Source: Oscillospiraceae bacterium (GTDB lineage Bacteria; Bacillota; Clostridia; Oscillospirales; CAG-272). From it: 44,390 bases of DNA. The translations under genes and the position numbers were made by a program. The stretch is taken from positions 1 to 44,390 of the forward strand of contig SVRM01000021.1 of assembly GCA_015064785.1 (NCBI GenBank). The letters are read 5' to 3'. Below, one piece after another: positions 1 through 8,842 of this stretch; position 1 is the stretch's first letter; each line of letters begins with the position of its first letter. Under the pieces are notes generated by a model. It did no database searches, was not told where the DNA came from, and saw only the letters and a list, made by a program, of their open reading frames with translations.

Positions 1-58
1 TATTCTATTGTTTCATCTGCTTTTTTGCGGGGTGTTGCACTTCATATTATAACATACC

Positions 59-155
59 CACCTCCCTCGGCAGAGGGAGGCTTATTTTAGGCTCCCTCTG
101 CCGAGGGAGCTGGCAAAAAAAAGACGCTTCTGCGTCTTTTTTTTGACTGAGGGAG
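59..155. repeat. Nested palindromic intergenic repeat
   Basis: Two copies of an 18-bp palindromic core lie head to head: CTCCCTCGGCAGAGGGAG at about 62-79 and its reverse complement form at about 92-109. The second copy is followed by GCTGGC, a terminator-like hairpin and GACTGAGGGAG, so CTCCCTC near 92 can also pair with GAGGGAG near 149-155. Repeats of this type are, from memory, scattered through intergenic regions of gut Clostridia; multi-copy status cannot be shown here because this is the only such locus in the window. Confidence 0.7.
113..146. terminator. Bidirectional rho-independent terminator inside the repeat
   Basis: An A-run, AAGACGC, a four-base loop TTCT, GCGTCTT and a T-run form a perfect hairpin flanked by A and T tracts, so it can terminate in both directions. 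It lies 55 bp beyond the stop codon of the minus-strand lipoprotein gene that ends at 201. Confidence 0.75.
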
Positions 156-200
156 TTATCATTTGCTCAATGATTTTTCAAATGCAACAACCCCAATCTT

Positions 201-2504
201 TTACCCGCGTTCGGCGAAGTAAAGTTCAGCGCGGGAAGCGATGACGGAAACGGTTTCTTCAAGCGATTTCGCATCGGCAAAATAAGCGGATGCTTCTTCA
301 TAAATCATGTCACATACCATTGGGTAGGCATCGGCACGAACTGTGATCCCGGCAATCAGATCACGGATCGCTGCACGGTCATTCTCATCAAAGGTAACGA
401 TGTTCGGCTCAGGCTCGTTTTCACTGTGCTGATGGGGCTGTCCGTAATAGGCAAGGCTTGTGCGGGATGGATCATAGTGCAGACAGTAAACTGTTTCGGC
501 ACTGTCAAACATCCGCTCAAGTGAAACCTTTGCCGCACCGAAATAGGAAATCGCGGTACCTTGCGTGTCATAAGTTTTGTTTTCGAGGACATAACGGATA
601 AATGCCCATGCACCTCGGGATGCCAGTTCATGCCCGGCGGCTTTGGTTGTGATTGCAAAGCCCTCGCGCATCGAGACCGCAGACCCGTTTCCTGCGGCGG
701 ACGGGAATCCGACATAGACGGGAGCCTCACCATGTCCGGTACCCCAGCGGCTGTCGAGCAGACGGTACGGTGTCTGCATGTGTGTCTGAAGCGTGGTCAG
801 AATGTTTCCGTCGGTAAGCATCTGTCCGCGCTCGTCTGAGGAGAGGGACTTTGAGGTTTGGTAATTGCGGCAGAAGGAGAGCAGAGCGGAAAGCGCCTCC
901 CGGTCAGTTTTGCCGTTTTCAAACAGTCCTGTGACGGTCACCGGCAGCAGCCGTTCAAGGAGTGCTGAACCGTTGTCTCCGCTGACATAAAAGAGCATTC
1001 CGTCGGATGGCATGGCGGCGGCAAGTTCTTCGGCATCGGCAAAGGTCCAGTCATCCGGGATGTGCTTGGCGGATGCTGCGGTGGCTTCCACGGTGGAGAT
1101 ATAGAATGTATCGACAAGATAAGGCAGTGTGCCATCTTCTGCTTCAAAAGGGGTCAGCACACAGGCGTGAAGGTCATCCCGCCCGAACGTCGGATCAGCA
1201 TCGAGGAAGGTGTAAATATCGGCAAAGATACCGAGATGTACATAATCATCCAGTATGAAAAAGCCGTTCCCAAGAATGATATCGGGAATATTGCCGGTGA
1301 TAAGATCTGTTTCAAACGCGGTGCGCGGCTTTTGAGCATCGTCAAGACCGTAGGTATCATAAGAGCGGAAGACGACGCGGAATTCATCCTGCGAGGCATT
1401 GAACGCTCTTGCATATTCATGATAGGTTCCGGCACCGCATGCGGCAACGGTGATCTCAAAGACCGGCGTCAGCGCCTCCTCCGGAACACGGGACAGACGT
1501 GCGTAATACGGCTCGGCGTCTGCGAGGTTCGCACGGTAATCGGAGGAATACAGCAGTGCTTCGTCATCGGATAAGAAGATCAGATCGGTGACGGTCTGCG
1601 CAGAAATGTCAGAATTGAGCAGATTGATGATTTCTGTGGGCATGACGGTTTTGGGATCGGTCCCATCCGGCAGAAAGTCACAGCCCCATACCGCGTCTCC
1701 TGCGTTCCAGCAGACGTCAAAAGACGGATGATCGACGAGGTCCGCATTCATCAGATTGACTGCCTCCGGGAGCAGGTACGGTTCACCGGGGCACTTTGCC
1801 GTATTGTCAAGCGGTCGGACAGAGATGACGGAGATATCGGTAAGCAGATCATAGGCACAGACATAGCCGGTACCGTCACGCGATACGCTGAGACCGATGA
1901 TCGGGTAGGAGGGCTTCCAGGTCCAGAGCAGAACACCGTCGGTTGTAAATGCCGCAAAGCCGTCCTGTGAGCCTGCGTAGATTGTGTCCTGCGCCGGGGC
2001 ATAAATGATGTCATCAACGATGCCGATCGAACCGAAGTACGGGATTTCTGCCTCAGCGGTAACGCGGTTGTGCCCGTCTGTGATGATAAGCATGTCCGTC
2101 TGTCCCTGATCGATGATTGATGCAAAGCCGCCGTCGGGAAGACAGGCAAAGCCCCGCTGATCGGCATACTGATATGCGGGCTGCTTCATGATGTCTCCAT
2201 CCGGATAAGGAGAAGCTGTCAGTGTTCCGTCGGGAGCAAAGCGAATCAGTCGGGTTTCTGCCGAAAAGCGGTTGGGTGACGCGGTCATGCAGAGATTGCC
2301 TTGACTGTCACGGGAAAAGCCGCGGCCATTCCCGGCAAGGAGGTCATCGGGAAGCGTCAGCGGATCGGACATGTCCCAGACACCGGTCGGGAGTGAGGGA
2401 CGGCGTTCTGCGTCGACAGTATCCGGCGAACGGTTACAGCCAAAGCAGGAGATAAGTAGAATCAGGGAAAGCAGAAGCGCGAGAATTCGGTTTTGCGTTT
2501 TCAT
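201..2504 (-). CDS. Lipoprotein: beta-propeller-like domain fused to a family 1 solute-binding domain
   Basis: 767 residues. The N-terminus is a lipoprotein signal (hydrophobic residues 7-19, lipobox LISC with Cys20, or Cys23 as an alternative), so the protein is anchored on the outer face of the membrane. Residues about 45-345 carry repeated short strands with SxDGxGYV- and FLPDG-like turns, as in NHL/WD-type propellers. From about residue 350 the sequence resembles family 1 extracellular solute-binding proteins (ITVAACGAG near the start, then alternating helix/strand segments). The start is set by GGAAAGGAT upstream. It is about 270 residues longer than the other binding proteins in the window. 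Substrate is unknown; a sugar is the usual ligand of the family. No permease gene is adjacent. The fold assignment of the N-terminal half is inference. Confidence 0.75.
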   Translation of the reverse strand: MKTQNRILALLLSLILLISCFGCNRSPDTVDAERRPSLPTGVWDMSDPLTLPDDLLAGNGRGFSRDSQGNLCMTASPNRFSAETRLIRFAPDGTLTASPYPDGDIMKQPAYQYADQRGFACLPDGGFASIIDQGQTDMLIITDGHNRVTAEAEIPYFGSIGIVDDIIYAPAQDTIYAGSQDGFAAFTTDGVLLWTWKPSYPIIGLSVSRDGTGYVCAYDLLTDISVISVRPLDNTAKCPGEPYLLPEAVNLMNADLVDHPSFDVCWNAGDAVWGCDFLPDGTDPKTVMPTEIINLLNSDISAQTVTDLIFLSDDEALLYSSDYRANLADAEPYYARLSRVPEEALTPVFEITVAACGAGTYHEYARAFNASQDEFRVVFRSYDTYGLDDAQKPRTAFETDLITGNIPDIILGNGFFILDDYVHLGIFADIYTFLDADPTFGRDDLHACVLTPFEAEDGTLPYLVDTFYISTVEATAASAKHIPDDWTFADAEELAAAMPSDGMLFYVSGDNGSALLERLLPVTVTGLFENGKTDREALSALLSFCRNYQTSKSLSSDERGQMLTDGNILTTLQTHMQTPYRLLDSRWGTGHGEAPVYVGFPSAAGNGSAVSMREGFAITTKAAGHELASRGAWAFIRYVLENKTYDTQGTAISYFGAAKVSLERMFDSAETVYCLHYDPSRTSLAYYGQPHQHSENEPEPNIVTFDENDRAAIRDLIAGITVRADAYPMVCDMIYEEASAYFADAKSLEETVSVIASRAELYFAERG

Positions 2505-2642
2505 AGTCGTATCCTTTCCGAAATTTTGGTTTCTATTAGATATAGACGACGAAAATCCGATTTTGTTCCATGAAAACGAAAAATTTTTGAAAATTTTTAT
2601 GCGGTGACACAGATGTAGTGACGACCATGCCTGATGAATCCC

Positions 2643-3221
2643 TCAGCGGAACATGCGGCGGATGGTACGGTTCGCTGACAGTACCCGGATCAGCAGAGAT
2701 GCACCGATGACACCGCAGACGCCTTGCAGGGTATTGCCCGGAATGCTTGCAGCGGCTCCGGTTCCAAGTCCCAGAAAGACAGATTCATATACAAAGTAAC
2801 CGAGCACCATCAGACTTTCACCGATGATAGCGGAGCAAATATGAGCTGCAAGGACTTTTTTGAACAGTGCGGAGAAAAGTGGGAAAAGGAGTGCGGCACT
2901 CAAAGCAATACAGCCTTTGATGACGAAGGTCGCAGGTGCATAAACTGCAAATCCTGCCAGAATGTCTGCGAGCGCTGAACCAACAGCAGCTGCCGATGCG
3001 CCGAATACTGGTCCGAGAGACCATGCCGCACAAAGGATAAAGATATCACCGAGATTGAAATATCCAAAGGGGAGAGGTATCATAATAAGGGTACCTGCAC
3101 AGATGAGTGCGGCAAACACGGCTGTCAGACAGAGCTGTCGGGTAGAGATTGCATTGGTAAGGGGAAGGGAATTGGTCAAAAGAGCACCAGCTTTCAAAAT
3201 GGTATGGATGTGAAGTTGCAA
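2643..3221 (-). CDS. ECF transporter S component (vitamin or related substrate)
   Basis: 192 residues with about five to six hydrophobic helices. The segment PLPFGYFNLGDIFI, then GPVFG, GSALAD and YAPATFVIKG, is typical of the ECF-type S-component family containing ThiW- and riboflavin-type members. S components bind a micronutrient and work with a shared EcfA/A'/T module, which is not encoded here. The substrate cannot be read from sequence. The start is uncertain: the frame opens at a TTG (3221) only about 10 nt downstream of the predicted transcription start, and another TTG in frame at 3179 is possible; no ATG precedes the first helix. Divergent from the MATE gene. Confidence 0.8.
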   Translation of the reverse strand: MQLHIHTILKAGALLTNSLPLTNAISTRQLCLTAVFAALICAGTLIMIPLPFGYFNLGDIFILCAAWSLGPVFGASAAAVGSALADILAGFAVYAPATFVIKGCIALSAALLFPLFSALFKKVLAAHICSAIIGESLMVLGYFVYESVFLGLGTGAAASIPGNTLQGVCGVIGASLLIRVLSANRTIRRMFR

Positions 3222-3237
3222 AAACTTTCACATGCAT

Positions 3238-3266
3238 ATTATATCACGATGATGCACTTCTGTAAA
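3238..3266 (-). promoter_or_regulatory. Sigma-A promoter for the ECF S component gene
   Basis: On the minus strand: -35 TTTACA (3261-3266), 17-nt spacer, -10 TATAAT (3238-3243) preceded by TGA, an extended -10. It implies a very short leader before the TTG start at 3221. Confidence 0.7.
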
Positions 3267-3297
3267 TATGCATTTTTCACGAAATTTGATTTGCTGA

Positions 3298-3326
3298 TTG
3301 ATTTTTTTCACTTCTTGTGGTATACT
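3298..3326 (+). promoter_or_regulatory. Sigma-A promoter for the MATE gene
   Basis: -35 TTGATT (3298-3303), 17-nt spacer, -10 TATACT (3321-3326), also preceded by TGG. It faces away from the ECF S component promoter. Confidence 0.75.
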
Positions 3327-3393
3327 ATCCGATATATGATATCGGTTTGCCGCAAAAATAGAGCTGCGGCTGACGTTGAAAGGATGTGCTGCT

Positions 3394-4779
3394 TTGTTAT
3401 CCTCTCTCATCGGAGACAGAAAATTCTACCGTCATGTGCTGGCAGTTTCTCTGCCGATCATGATCCAGAATTTCATTACCAACTTCGTTTCGTTGCTTGA
3501 CAATATCATGGTAGGCCGCGTTGGTACAACGGCAATGACCGGTGTAGCCATCACAAACCAGTTGATTTTTGTCTTCAATCTTTGCATCTTCGGCTGTGTT
3601 TCCGCATCCGGTATTTTTACAGCACAGTTCTTTGGCCGTGGAGATCAGCGCGGTGTCGCCGACACAATGCGCTTCAAGCTGTATTCCTGTCTGCTGCTCG
3701 GTACAGTCGGCATCGTAATTTTTGCGTTGTTTGGCGACACATTGATATCACTGTATTTGCAGGGAGAGGGAACACCGCAGGATGCAGCAGCGTCTCTTGC
3801 CGCAGGGATAGAGTATCTCCGTATCATGCTGGTTGGACTGATACCGTTTGTTCTTGTACAGTGCTATGCGAGCACGCTGCGTGAGACGGGACAGACATTC
3901 ATTCCGATGCTTGCCGGAATTATTGCAGTCCTTGTCAATCTTGTATTCAACTACATTCTGATTTTTGGTAAGTTCGGCGCACCGGCACTCGGTGCTTCCG
4001 GTGCGGCTGCTGCAACGGTTTTGTCTCGCTATGTCGAAATGCTGATTGTTCTTGTGTGGACACATACGCATCACGCAAAGAATCCGTTTGCAAAAATGAC
4101 CTACCAGACCGTACGTGTACCGGTGCTGCTTGTCAGACGTATCATGATTAAGGGGATGCCCTTGATGGTCAATGAATTGTTCTGGTCCCTGGGTGTTGCG
4201 GCACTGTCACAGTGTTACTCCTGGCGCGGACTGCATGTCGTTGCTGCGACCAACATTTCCTCAACGATTACGAATCTGTTCAATGTCATTCATCTGGCAC
4301 TTGGCTCGTCGGTGTCCATTATCATCGGTCAGCTGCTCGGCGCGGGCGACATGGAAAAAGCCGTCGATCACGACCGCAAACTGATTGCATTCTCCTCCGG
4401 TCTGTGCCTGGTGATCGGTACGGTGATGTTCCTTGCCGCGCCGCTGTTTCCACAGATTTACAATACAGAGCAGTCTGTCCGGGAGCTTGCCACGGCCTTT
4501 ATCCGGATCATGGCGGTCTATATGCCGTTCGGTGCCTTTCTGCACGCATCGTATTTTACCCTGCGTTCCGGAGGGAAAACCATCATTACGTTTCTGTTTG
4601 ACAGCGTATTCATCTGTTGTGTGTCACTTCCCACGGCATATATTCTGGCGCACTTTACTGCTGTTCCGATTGTTCCGCTGTACGCCGCAGTGCAGGCACT
4701 TGACCTCATCAAATGCATCATCGGCTTCATTCTTGTGAAAAAGCGCGTCTGGGTACAGAATATCATTGAAGAAACCTGA
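3394..4779 (+). CDS. MATE family efflux transporter
   Basis: About 461 residues, the usual size for a 12-helix MATE (NorM/DinF-type) exporter, which expels cationic drugs or metabolites in exchange for Na+ or H+. Diagnostic stretches are the N-terminal VSLPIMIQNF, then LLDNIMVGRVG, TRETGQ-like LRETGQTFIPM, and a second half starting MIKGMPLMVNE. TTG at 3394 is preferred because AAAGG lies 10 nt upstream; a TTG at 3376 in the same frame lacks a good ribosome binding site, and the ATG at 3384 is out of frame. The PHP gene follows after 17 bp, so the two are probably co-transcribed. Substrate not predictable. Confidence 0.88.
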   Translation: MLSSLIGDRKFYRHVLAVSLPIMIQNFITNFVSLLDNIMVGRVGTTAMTGVAITNQLIFVFNLCIFGCVSASGIFTAQFFGRGDQRGVADTMRFKLYSCLLLGTVGIVIFALFGDTLISLYLQGEGTPQDAAASLAAGIEYLRIMLVGLIPFVLVQCYASTLRETGQTFIPMLAGIIAVLVNLVFNYILIFGKFGAPALGASGAAAATVLSRYVEMLIVLVWTHTHHAKNPFAKMTYQTVRVPVLLVRRIMIKGMPLMVNELFWSLGVAALSQCYSWRGLHVVAATNISSTITNLFNVIHLALGSSVSIIIGQLLGAGDMEKAVDHDRKLIAFSSGLCLVIGTVMFLAAPLFPQIYNTEQSVRELATAFIRIMAVYMPFGAFLHASYFTLRSGGKTIITFLFDSVFICCVSLPTAYILAHFTAVPIVPLYAAVQALDLIKCIIGFILVKKRVWVQNIIEET

Positions 4780-4796
4780 CACAGGAGGAAATTTTC

Positions 4797-5546
4797 ATGC
4801 TTCAGGATCTGCATTCTCACACCTATTATTCCTTCTGCGGTGCTGATCGGCCGGAGTCGGTTGTGGAAGCCGCGATTTCTTCAGGTCTGTCGCTCATCGG
4901 CATCTGTGACCATCAGTACGGCATCATGTACGGTTCCGGCAGCTTCTTCGGTCTTCCGGCTGATATGGACATTCAGCCGGACTTTGACCGTCCGCTCAGA
5001 CGTTATTTTGATCACATCAATCTGATCCGCGAGAAATACAGCGATCGCATTACTGTACTGCGCGGTGTGGAGCTGTGCACATTGACCGGTCACGGACGGC
5101 ATCCGCTGCCCGACGGTGTTGATGTCTCATACTTTGACTATGCGCTGATGGAGACACTGGATCATCCGGATTCGTCCTGTGCAAACGGCGACCTGTTTAC
5201 GTTCGCTGAGCGGTGTGGATGCAAGCTGGGTGTCGCACATACCGATCTGTTCCGGTTTATCCGATCCCGCGGAGAGGACCCGTATACATACTTTGTAAAG
5301 ATGCGGGAACGCGGCATCTTCTGGGAGATGAACATCAGCCATGATTCGATTCACCGCTACCGTGAGCATCCGTACATGCTGGAATTCTTTTCAAATGAAG
5401 AACAGCAGGATATCGTCCGCCGTTCCGGTGTGGAGATTTCCATTGGATTTGATGGGCACCGTGTTGTTGAGTATCCCGGTGACAGGGTTGTGGAATATTG
5501 CCGTCGGGCGGAAGCGCTCGGTCTGCGATTTGCATTTGAAACATAA
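4797..5546 (+). CDS. PHP-domain phosphoesterase
   Basis: 249 residues beginning LQDLHSHTYYS, the first metal-binding HxH motif of the PHP (polymerase and histidinol phosphatase) superfamily. GICDHQ near residue 38, the RGVELCT segment near 93, and GVAHTDLFR around 148 supply further expected His/Asp/Glu ligands, and SIGFDGHRV near the C-terminus is a late metal motif. These enzymes use two or three metal ions to hydrolyse phosphoesters, as in histidinol-phosphate phosphatase; this one is not next to his genes and its substrate is unknown. AGGAGG (4783-4788) lies 8 nt before the ATG. No signal peptide, so cytoplasmic. Followed by a terminator. Confidence 0.85.
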   Translation: MLQDLHSHTYYSFCGADRPESVVEAAISSGLSLIGICDHQYGIMYGSGSFFGLPADMDIQPDFDRPLRRYFDHINLIREKYSDRITVLRGVELCTLTGHGRHPLPDGVDVSYFDYALMETLDHPDSSCANGDLFTFAERCGCKLGVAHTDLFRFIRSRGEDPYTYFVKMRERGIFWEMNISHDSIHRYREHPYMLEFFSNEEQQDIVRRSGVEISIGFDGHRVVEYPGDRVVEYCRRAEALGLRFAFET

Positions 5547-5555
5547 ACAAGGATG

Positions 5556-5597
5556 GAAAGCAAAGAAAGGCTGTTATCTGTATTTACTTTGCTTTTT
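5556..5597 (+). terminator. Rho-independent terminator after the PHP gene
   Basis: GAAAGCAAAG (5556-5565) pairs with CTTTGC followed by TTTTT (5587-5597), starting 10 nt after the stop codon. Confidence 0.65.
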
Positions 5598-5609
5598 CTA
5601 TGGAAACTA

Positions 5610-5637
5610 TTGACATTGTGTGAAAAGAGAGTATAAT
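5610..5637 (+). promoter_or_regulatory. Sigma-A promoter of the first tandem binding-protein gene
   Basis: -35 TTGACA (5610-5615), 16-nt spacer, -10 TATAAT (5632-5637). Same architecture as the promoter at 7245, consistent with duplication of gene plus promoter. Confidence 0.85.
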
Positions 5638-5689
5638 TATAAATAGTATACCGAAGTAAAATAATGTGAAATTACACGGAGGACAGATG

Positions 5690-7183
5690 ATGAACAAGAA
5701 GATGAGACTGCTTGCAGCGTGGATGTGTACGCTGCTTGTGATTCCTGCGATCGCTGCCTGCGGAGATACATCTGCTGCGGTCGGTGAGGATACAGCACCG
5801 GTATCGGGCGGTAATACAGCGGCGATGACGGATGCTGTATCTGCGGAACCGACGCTGGAGGGTGCAATTGCGAAGTTTGATGGAACTGATTACGGTGCAT
5901 ATAACTTCCGTGTCATGGACAGAAGTGATGAAGCCGATCCCAACTGGGTGACCATCGACGTCTGGTCGGAGGGTGAATCCGGTGATACGATCAACGACGC
6001 CGTCTATCAGCGCAACCGTACGCTGGAAGAAGGTATGAATATTATCATTTCTGAAAACAAAGTCAAAGCACCGTGGGAAAGCGCCAAGACTGCGATTATG
6101 GCGGGTACCGATGAATTTGATGTGTTCACTGACGGTCTGAGTATGCTTGCAACAATGGCGGTGGAAGGATATTTGACTGATCTTAATACAGTTGATACGC
6201 TGAAGCTTGCCGAATCCTGGTGGGATCAGGATCTGTCCCGTGACCTTTCCATTGCAAACAGACTGTTCTTCTGCACCGGTGATATTTCCATCATGGACAA
6301 CTACGGTACATGGTGTATCATGTTCAACAAGGATTTGGTGGAGCAGTTTGATCTTGACAACATTTATGAGCATGTCAAGGCAGGTACCTGGACGCTCGAT
6401 CAGATGTACAGTATGTCCAAGGCAGTAACAAAAGACCTTGACGGCAACGGTTCTCAGACGCGTGAGGATCAATGGGGCTTTTTGACTGAGGCGTACAACG
6501 GTTACGGTCTGTGGGCTGCCGGCGGACAGAAAATCACCGGCAAAGACAAGGACGATATGCCGTCACTGTCCGCATACTCCGATAAATCCGTCACGATTAT
6601 GGGTAAGGTCGGCGAGTTCACACAGGATAAGGCTGCGACGCTGATTGCTGATCAGGTTGAGGGCGGCTGCGGCTTTACCAACGAGCATTTCGGCGAAGGC
6701 AAGGCGCTGTTCATTTACGGCGGTATGTGGCTGATAACCAAGTATCGCGGTTATGATGTCAACTTCGGTGTTGTTCCCGCGCCCAAGTTCGATGCATCGC
6801 AGGACCGTTATTATAACACGCACTCCAACGGCAACTGCACGGCATATTCCATCCCGACCACTTCAACGGATCTGGTCCGGACCGGTGCGATCATGGAAGC
6901 GATGGCAGAGGTATCCAAGTACATTCTGACACCGGCTTATACCGAGGTTGCTCTCAAGGGCAAGTACATCCGCGATGAGGAATCTGCGGAAATGCTTGAT
7001 TATATCCTGTTCCAGCGTACCTATGACCTCGGTATGATCTTCAACTGGGGCAATATGTTCGGCAACATCACCGCCATCTCCATCAACGCAGGTACGGACT
7101 TTGCGTCCACCTACGCAAAGGATGAAAAGGCGGCGATTGCGGATATTGAAAAGTTTATCTCTGCGCTCGATTCTCTTGAATAA
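5690..7183 (+). CDS. Extracellular solute-binding lipoprotein, tandem copy 1
   Basis: 497 residues. The lipoprotein signal has lipobox IAAC with Cys24, followed by a low-complexity linker to about residue 55. The body matches family 1 (ABC sugar-type) solute-binding proteins: GDTINDAVYQRNR, the aromatic ESWWDQDL segment, FNKDL and a C-terminal FNWGN. At residue 249 a loop DLDGNGSQTREDQWG looks like an EF-hand or dockerin calcium site. The start is ATG 5690, 7 nt after GGAGG (5678-5682); ATG 5687 and GTG 5666 are less likely. The downstream neighbour is a close paralog (about 70% identical by eye). No permease or ATPase gene is adjacent, so either a remote transporter is used or the protein binds ligand at the surface. 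Ligand unknown. Confidence 0.88.
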   Translation: MNKKMRLLAAWMCTLLVIPAIAACGDTSAAVGEDTAPVSGGNTAAMTDAVSAEPTLEGAIAKFDGTDYGAYNFRVMDRSDEADPNWVTIDVWSEGESGDTINDAVYQRNRTLEEGMNIIISENKVKAPWESAKTAIMAGTDEFDVFTDGLSMLATMAVEGYLTDLNTVDTLKLAESWWDQDLSRDLSIANRLFFCTGDISIMDNYGTWCIMFNKDLVEQFDLDNIYEHVKAGTWTLDQMYSMSKAVTKDLDGNGSQTREDQWGFLTEAYNGYGLWAAGGQKITGKDKDDMPSLSAYSDKSVTIMGKVGEFTQDKAATLIADQVEGGCGFTNEHFGEGKALFIYGGMWLITKYRGYDVNFGVVPAPKFDASQDRYYNTHSNGNCTAYSIPTTSTDLVRTGAIMEAMAEVSKYILTPAYTEVALKGKYIRDEESAEMLDYILFQRTYDLGMIFNWGNMFGNITAISINAGTDFASTYAKDEKAAIADIEKFISALDSLE

Positions 7184-7195
7184 ACTGAGCATGAT

Positions 7196-7233
7196 AACCG
7201 CTGCGGAAATTGTTCTGCGGCGGTTCTTTTTTT
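7196..7233 (+). terminator. Rho-independent terminator between the tandem binding-protein genes
   Basis: AACCGCTGCGG and CTGCGGCGGTT form a hairpin with G-U pairs and are followed by CTTTTTTT, 12 nt after the stop codon. Confidence 0.8.
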
Positions 7234-7244
7234 GTATGTTTCTA

Positions 7245-7272
7245 TTGACTTTTGGGGAAATTTGAGTATAAT
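7245..7272 (+). promoter_or_regulatory. Sigma-A promoter of the second tandem binding-protein gene
   Basis: -35 TTGACT (7245-7250), 16-nt spacer, -10 TATAAT (7267-7272). Flanking bases resemble those of the promoter at 5610. Confidence 0.85.
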
Positions 7273-7320
7273 AAATATAATATGATTATCTGTATCTTTG
7301 CAGAAAAGGAGTAAATGAAT

Positions 7321-8826
7321 ATGAAAAAGAATGCAAGAATGCTGGCAGCATGGCTTTGCACACTGCTTGTCATCCCGACAGTGATGTCCTGTGCAGATAC
7401 CTCAGCCGAACAGACCGACGCAGATACACAGGATACCGGCGCCGCAACACAGAATGTGCAGGAAACCCTTGATCCTACACAGGCGGCACTCGATGCTGCT
7501 GTTGCAAAGCTCTCCGGCGTGGATTATGGCGGACACGACTTCCGTATTATGGACAGAAGCGATGAGCAGGACCCCAACTGGGAAACCATCGACGTTTGGG
7601 CAGAAGCAGAATCCGGCGATACCATTAACGATGCTGTCTACCAGAGAAACCGTATTCTTGAAGAGAATCTGAATATCAAGATTTCCGAAAACAAGGTCAA
7701 GAATCCCTATACCGATGCGAGAACCTCCATCATGGCAGGCGGCGACGATTTCGATATCTTCACCGACGGTCTGTCTCTGCTCGCAACGATGGCAGTTGAA
7801 GGATATCTTGTTGACCTCAACACCATGGATAAGCTCAATCTTACAGAATCCTGGTGGGATCAGGACCTCAACCGTGACCTGACAATTGCCAACAAGCTGT
7901 TCTTCTGTACCGGTGATATTTCCATCATGGACAACTACGGTACTTGGTGTGTCATGTTCAATAAAGACATTGCGGAGAACTATGACCTTGACAACCTGTA
8001 CGAGCATGTCAACAACGGTACATGGACCATGCAGCTGATGTATGACATGGCAAAGGAAGTCACAAAGGACCTTGACGGTAACGGCACACTGGAAGATACT
8101 GACCAGTGGGGCTTTTTGACTGAGTCCTACAATGAATACGGTCTTTGGGCAGCCGGCGGTCAGCGCATCACCGACAAGGACAAGGATGATCTGCCGAAGC
8201 TTGTTGCTTACTCTGACAAGTCTGTTGAAGTCATCCAGTTTGTTACCCAGTTTACGCAGGATAAAGCTTCCACGCTGCTCGCGGACAATGTCAAGACCGG
8301 TGACGGCGGCTGTGCATTCACAAACGAACACTTTGGCGGCGGTAAGGCGCTGTTCATTTACGGCGGCATGTGGCTGATTACCAAATACCGTGCATACGAT
8401 GTCAACTTCGGCGTTGTTCCCGCACCGAAGTTTGATGAAAATCAGGAACGTTATTATAATACTTACTCTTACGCAAACTGCACCGCATATTCCGTCCCGA
8501 CAACAGCTCCCGATCAGGCGCGTACCGGTACGATTATGGAAGCAATGGCAGAGGTATCCAAGTATACGCTGACACCTGCATACTATGAAGTTGCTCTGAA
8601 GGGTAAGTACATCCGTGACGAAGAATCCGCTGAAATGCTGGATATCATTCTTGCACAGCGTGCATATGACCTCGGTATGATCTTCAACTGGGGTAATATG
8701 TTCTCCACCATTACCGGTATGTCTACCACCAGCAATGCTGACTTTGCATCCCTTTATGCAAAGCGCGAAAAGGCTACATTGACCGCAATCGAGAAGTTTA
8801 TCGATTCGTTGGAGTCAATTGAATAA
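7321..8826 (+). CDS. Extracellular solute-binding lipoprotein, tandem copy 2
   Basis: 501 residues. Lipobox VMSC with Cys24, then an acidic Thr/Gln-rich linker to about residue 55. The rest aligns with the preceding protein almost without gaps: DRSDEQDPNWETIDVW, the SWWDQDL aromatic cluster, FFCTGDISIMDNYGTW and FIYGGMWLITKYR are shared. The calcium-type loop is DLDGNGTLEDTDQWG at residue 250. The ATG at 7321 has the better distance (9 nt) from AAGGAG; an in-frame ATG at 7315 is only 3 nt away. The gene has its own promoter and terminator and no adjacent permease. The two copies presumably arose by tandem duplication and may bind related sugars; the N-terminal linkers have diverged most. Confidence 0.88.
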   Translation: MKKNARMLAAWLCTLLVIPTVMSCADTSAEQTDADTQDTGAATQNVQETLDPTQAALDAAVAKLSGVDYGGHDFRIMDRSDEQDPNWETIDVWAEAESGDTINDAVYQRNRILEENLNIKISENKVKNPYTDARTSIMAGGDDFDIFTDGLSLLATMAVEGYLVDLNTMDKLNLTESWWDQDLNRDLTIANKLFFCTGDISIMDNYGTWCVMFNKDIAENYDLDNLYEHVNNGTWTMQLMYDMAKEVTKDLDGNGTLEDTDQWGFLTESYNEYGLWAAGGQRITDKDKDDLPKLVAYSDKSVEVIQFVTQFTQDKASTLLADNVKTGDGGCAFTNEHFGGGKALFIYGGMWLITKYRAYDVNFGVVPAPKFDENQERYYNTYSYANCTAYSVPTTAPDQARTGTIMEAMAEVSKYTLTPAYYEVALKGKYIRDEESAEMLDIILAQRAYDLGMIFNWGNMFSTITGMSTTSNADFASLYAKREKATLTAIEKFIDSLESIE

Positions 8827-8842
8827 GAAGAATTATATTCCT

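Noticed and set aside
7402..8331. A 309-codon minus-strand frame inside binding-protein copy 2
   Set aside because: Antisense shadow of a clearly conserved lipoprotein gene; a similar shadow occurs in the paralog, which follows from shared coding sequence rather than from a real gene.
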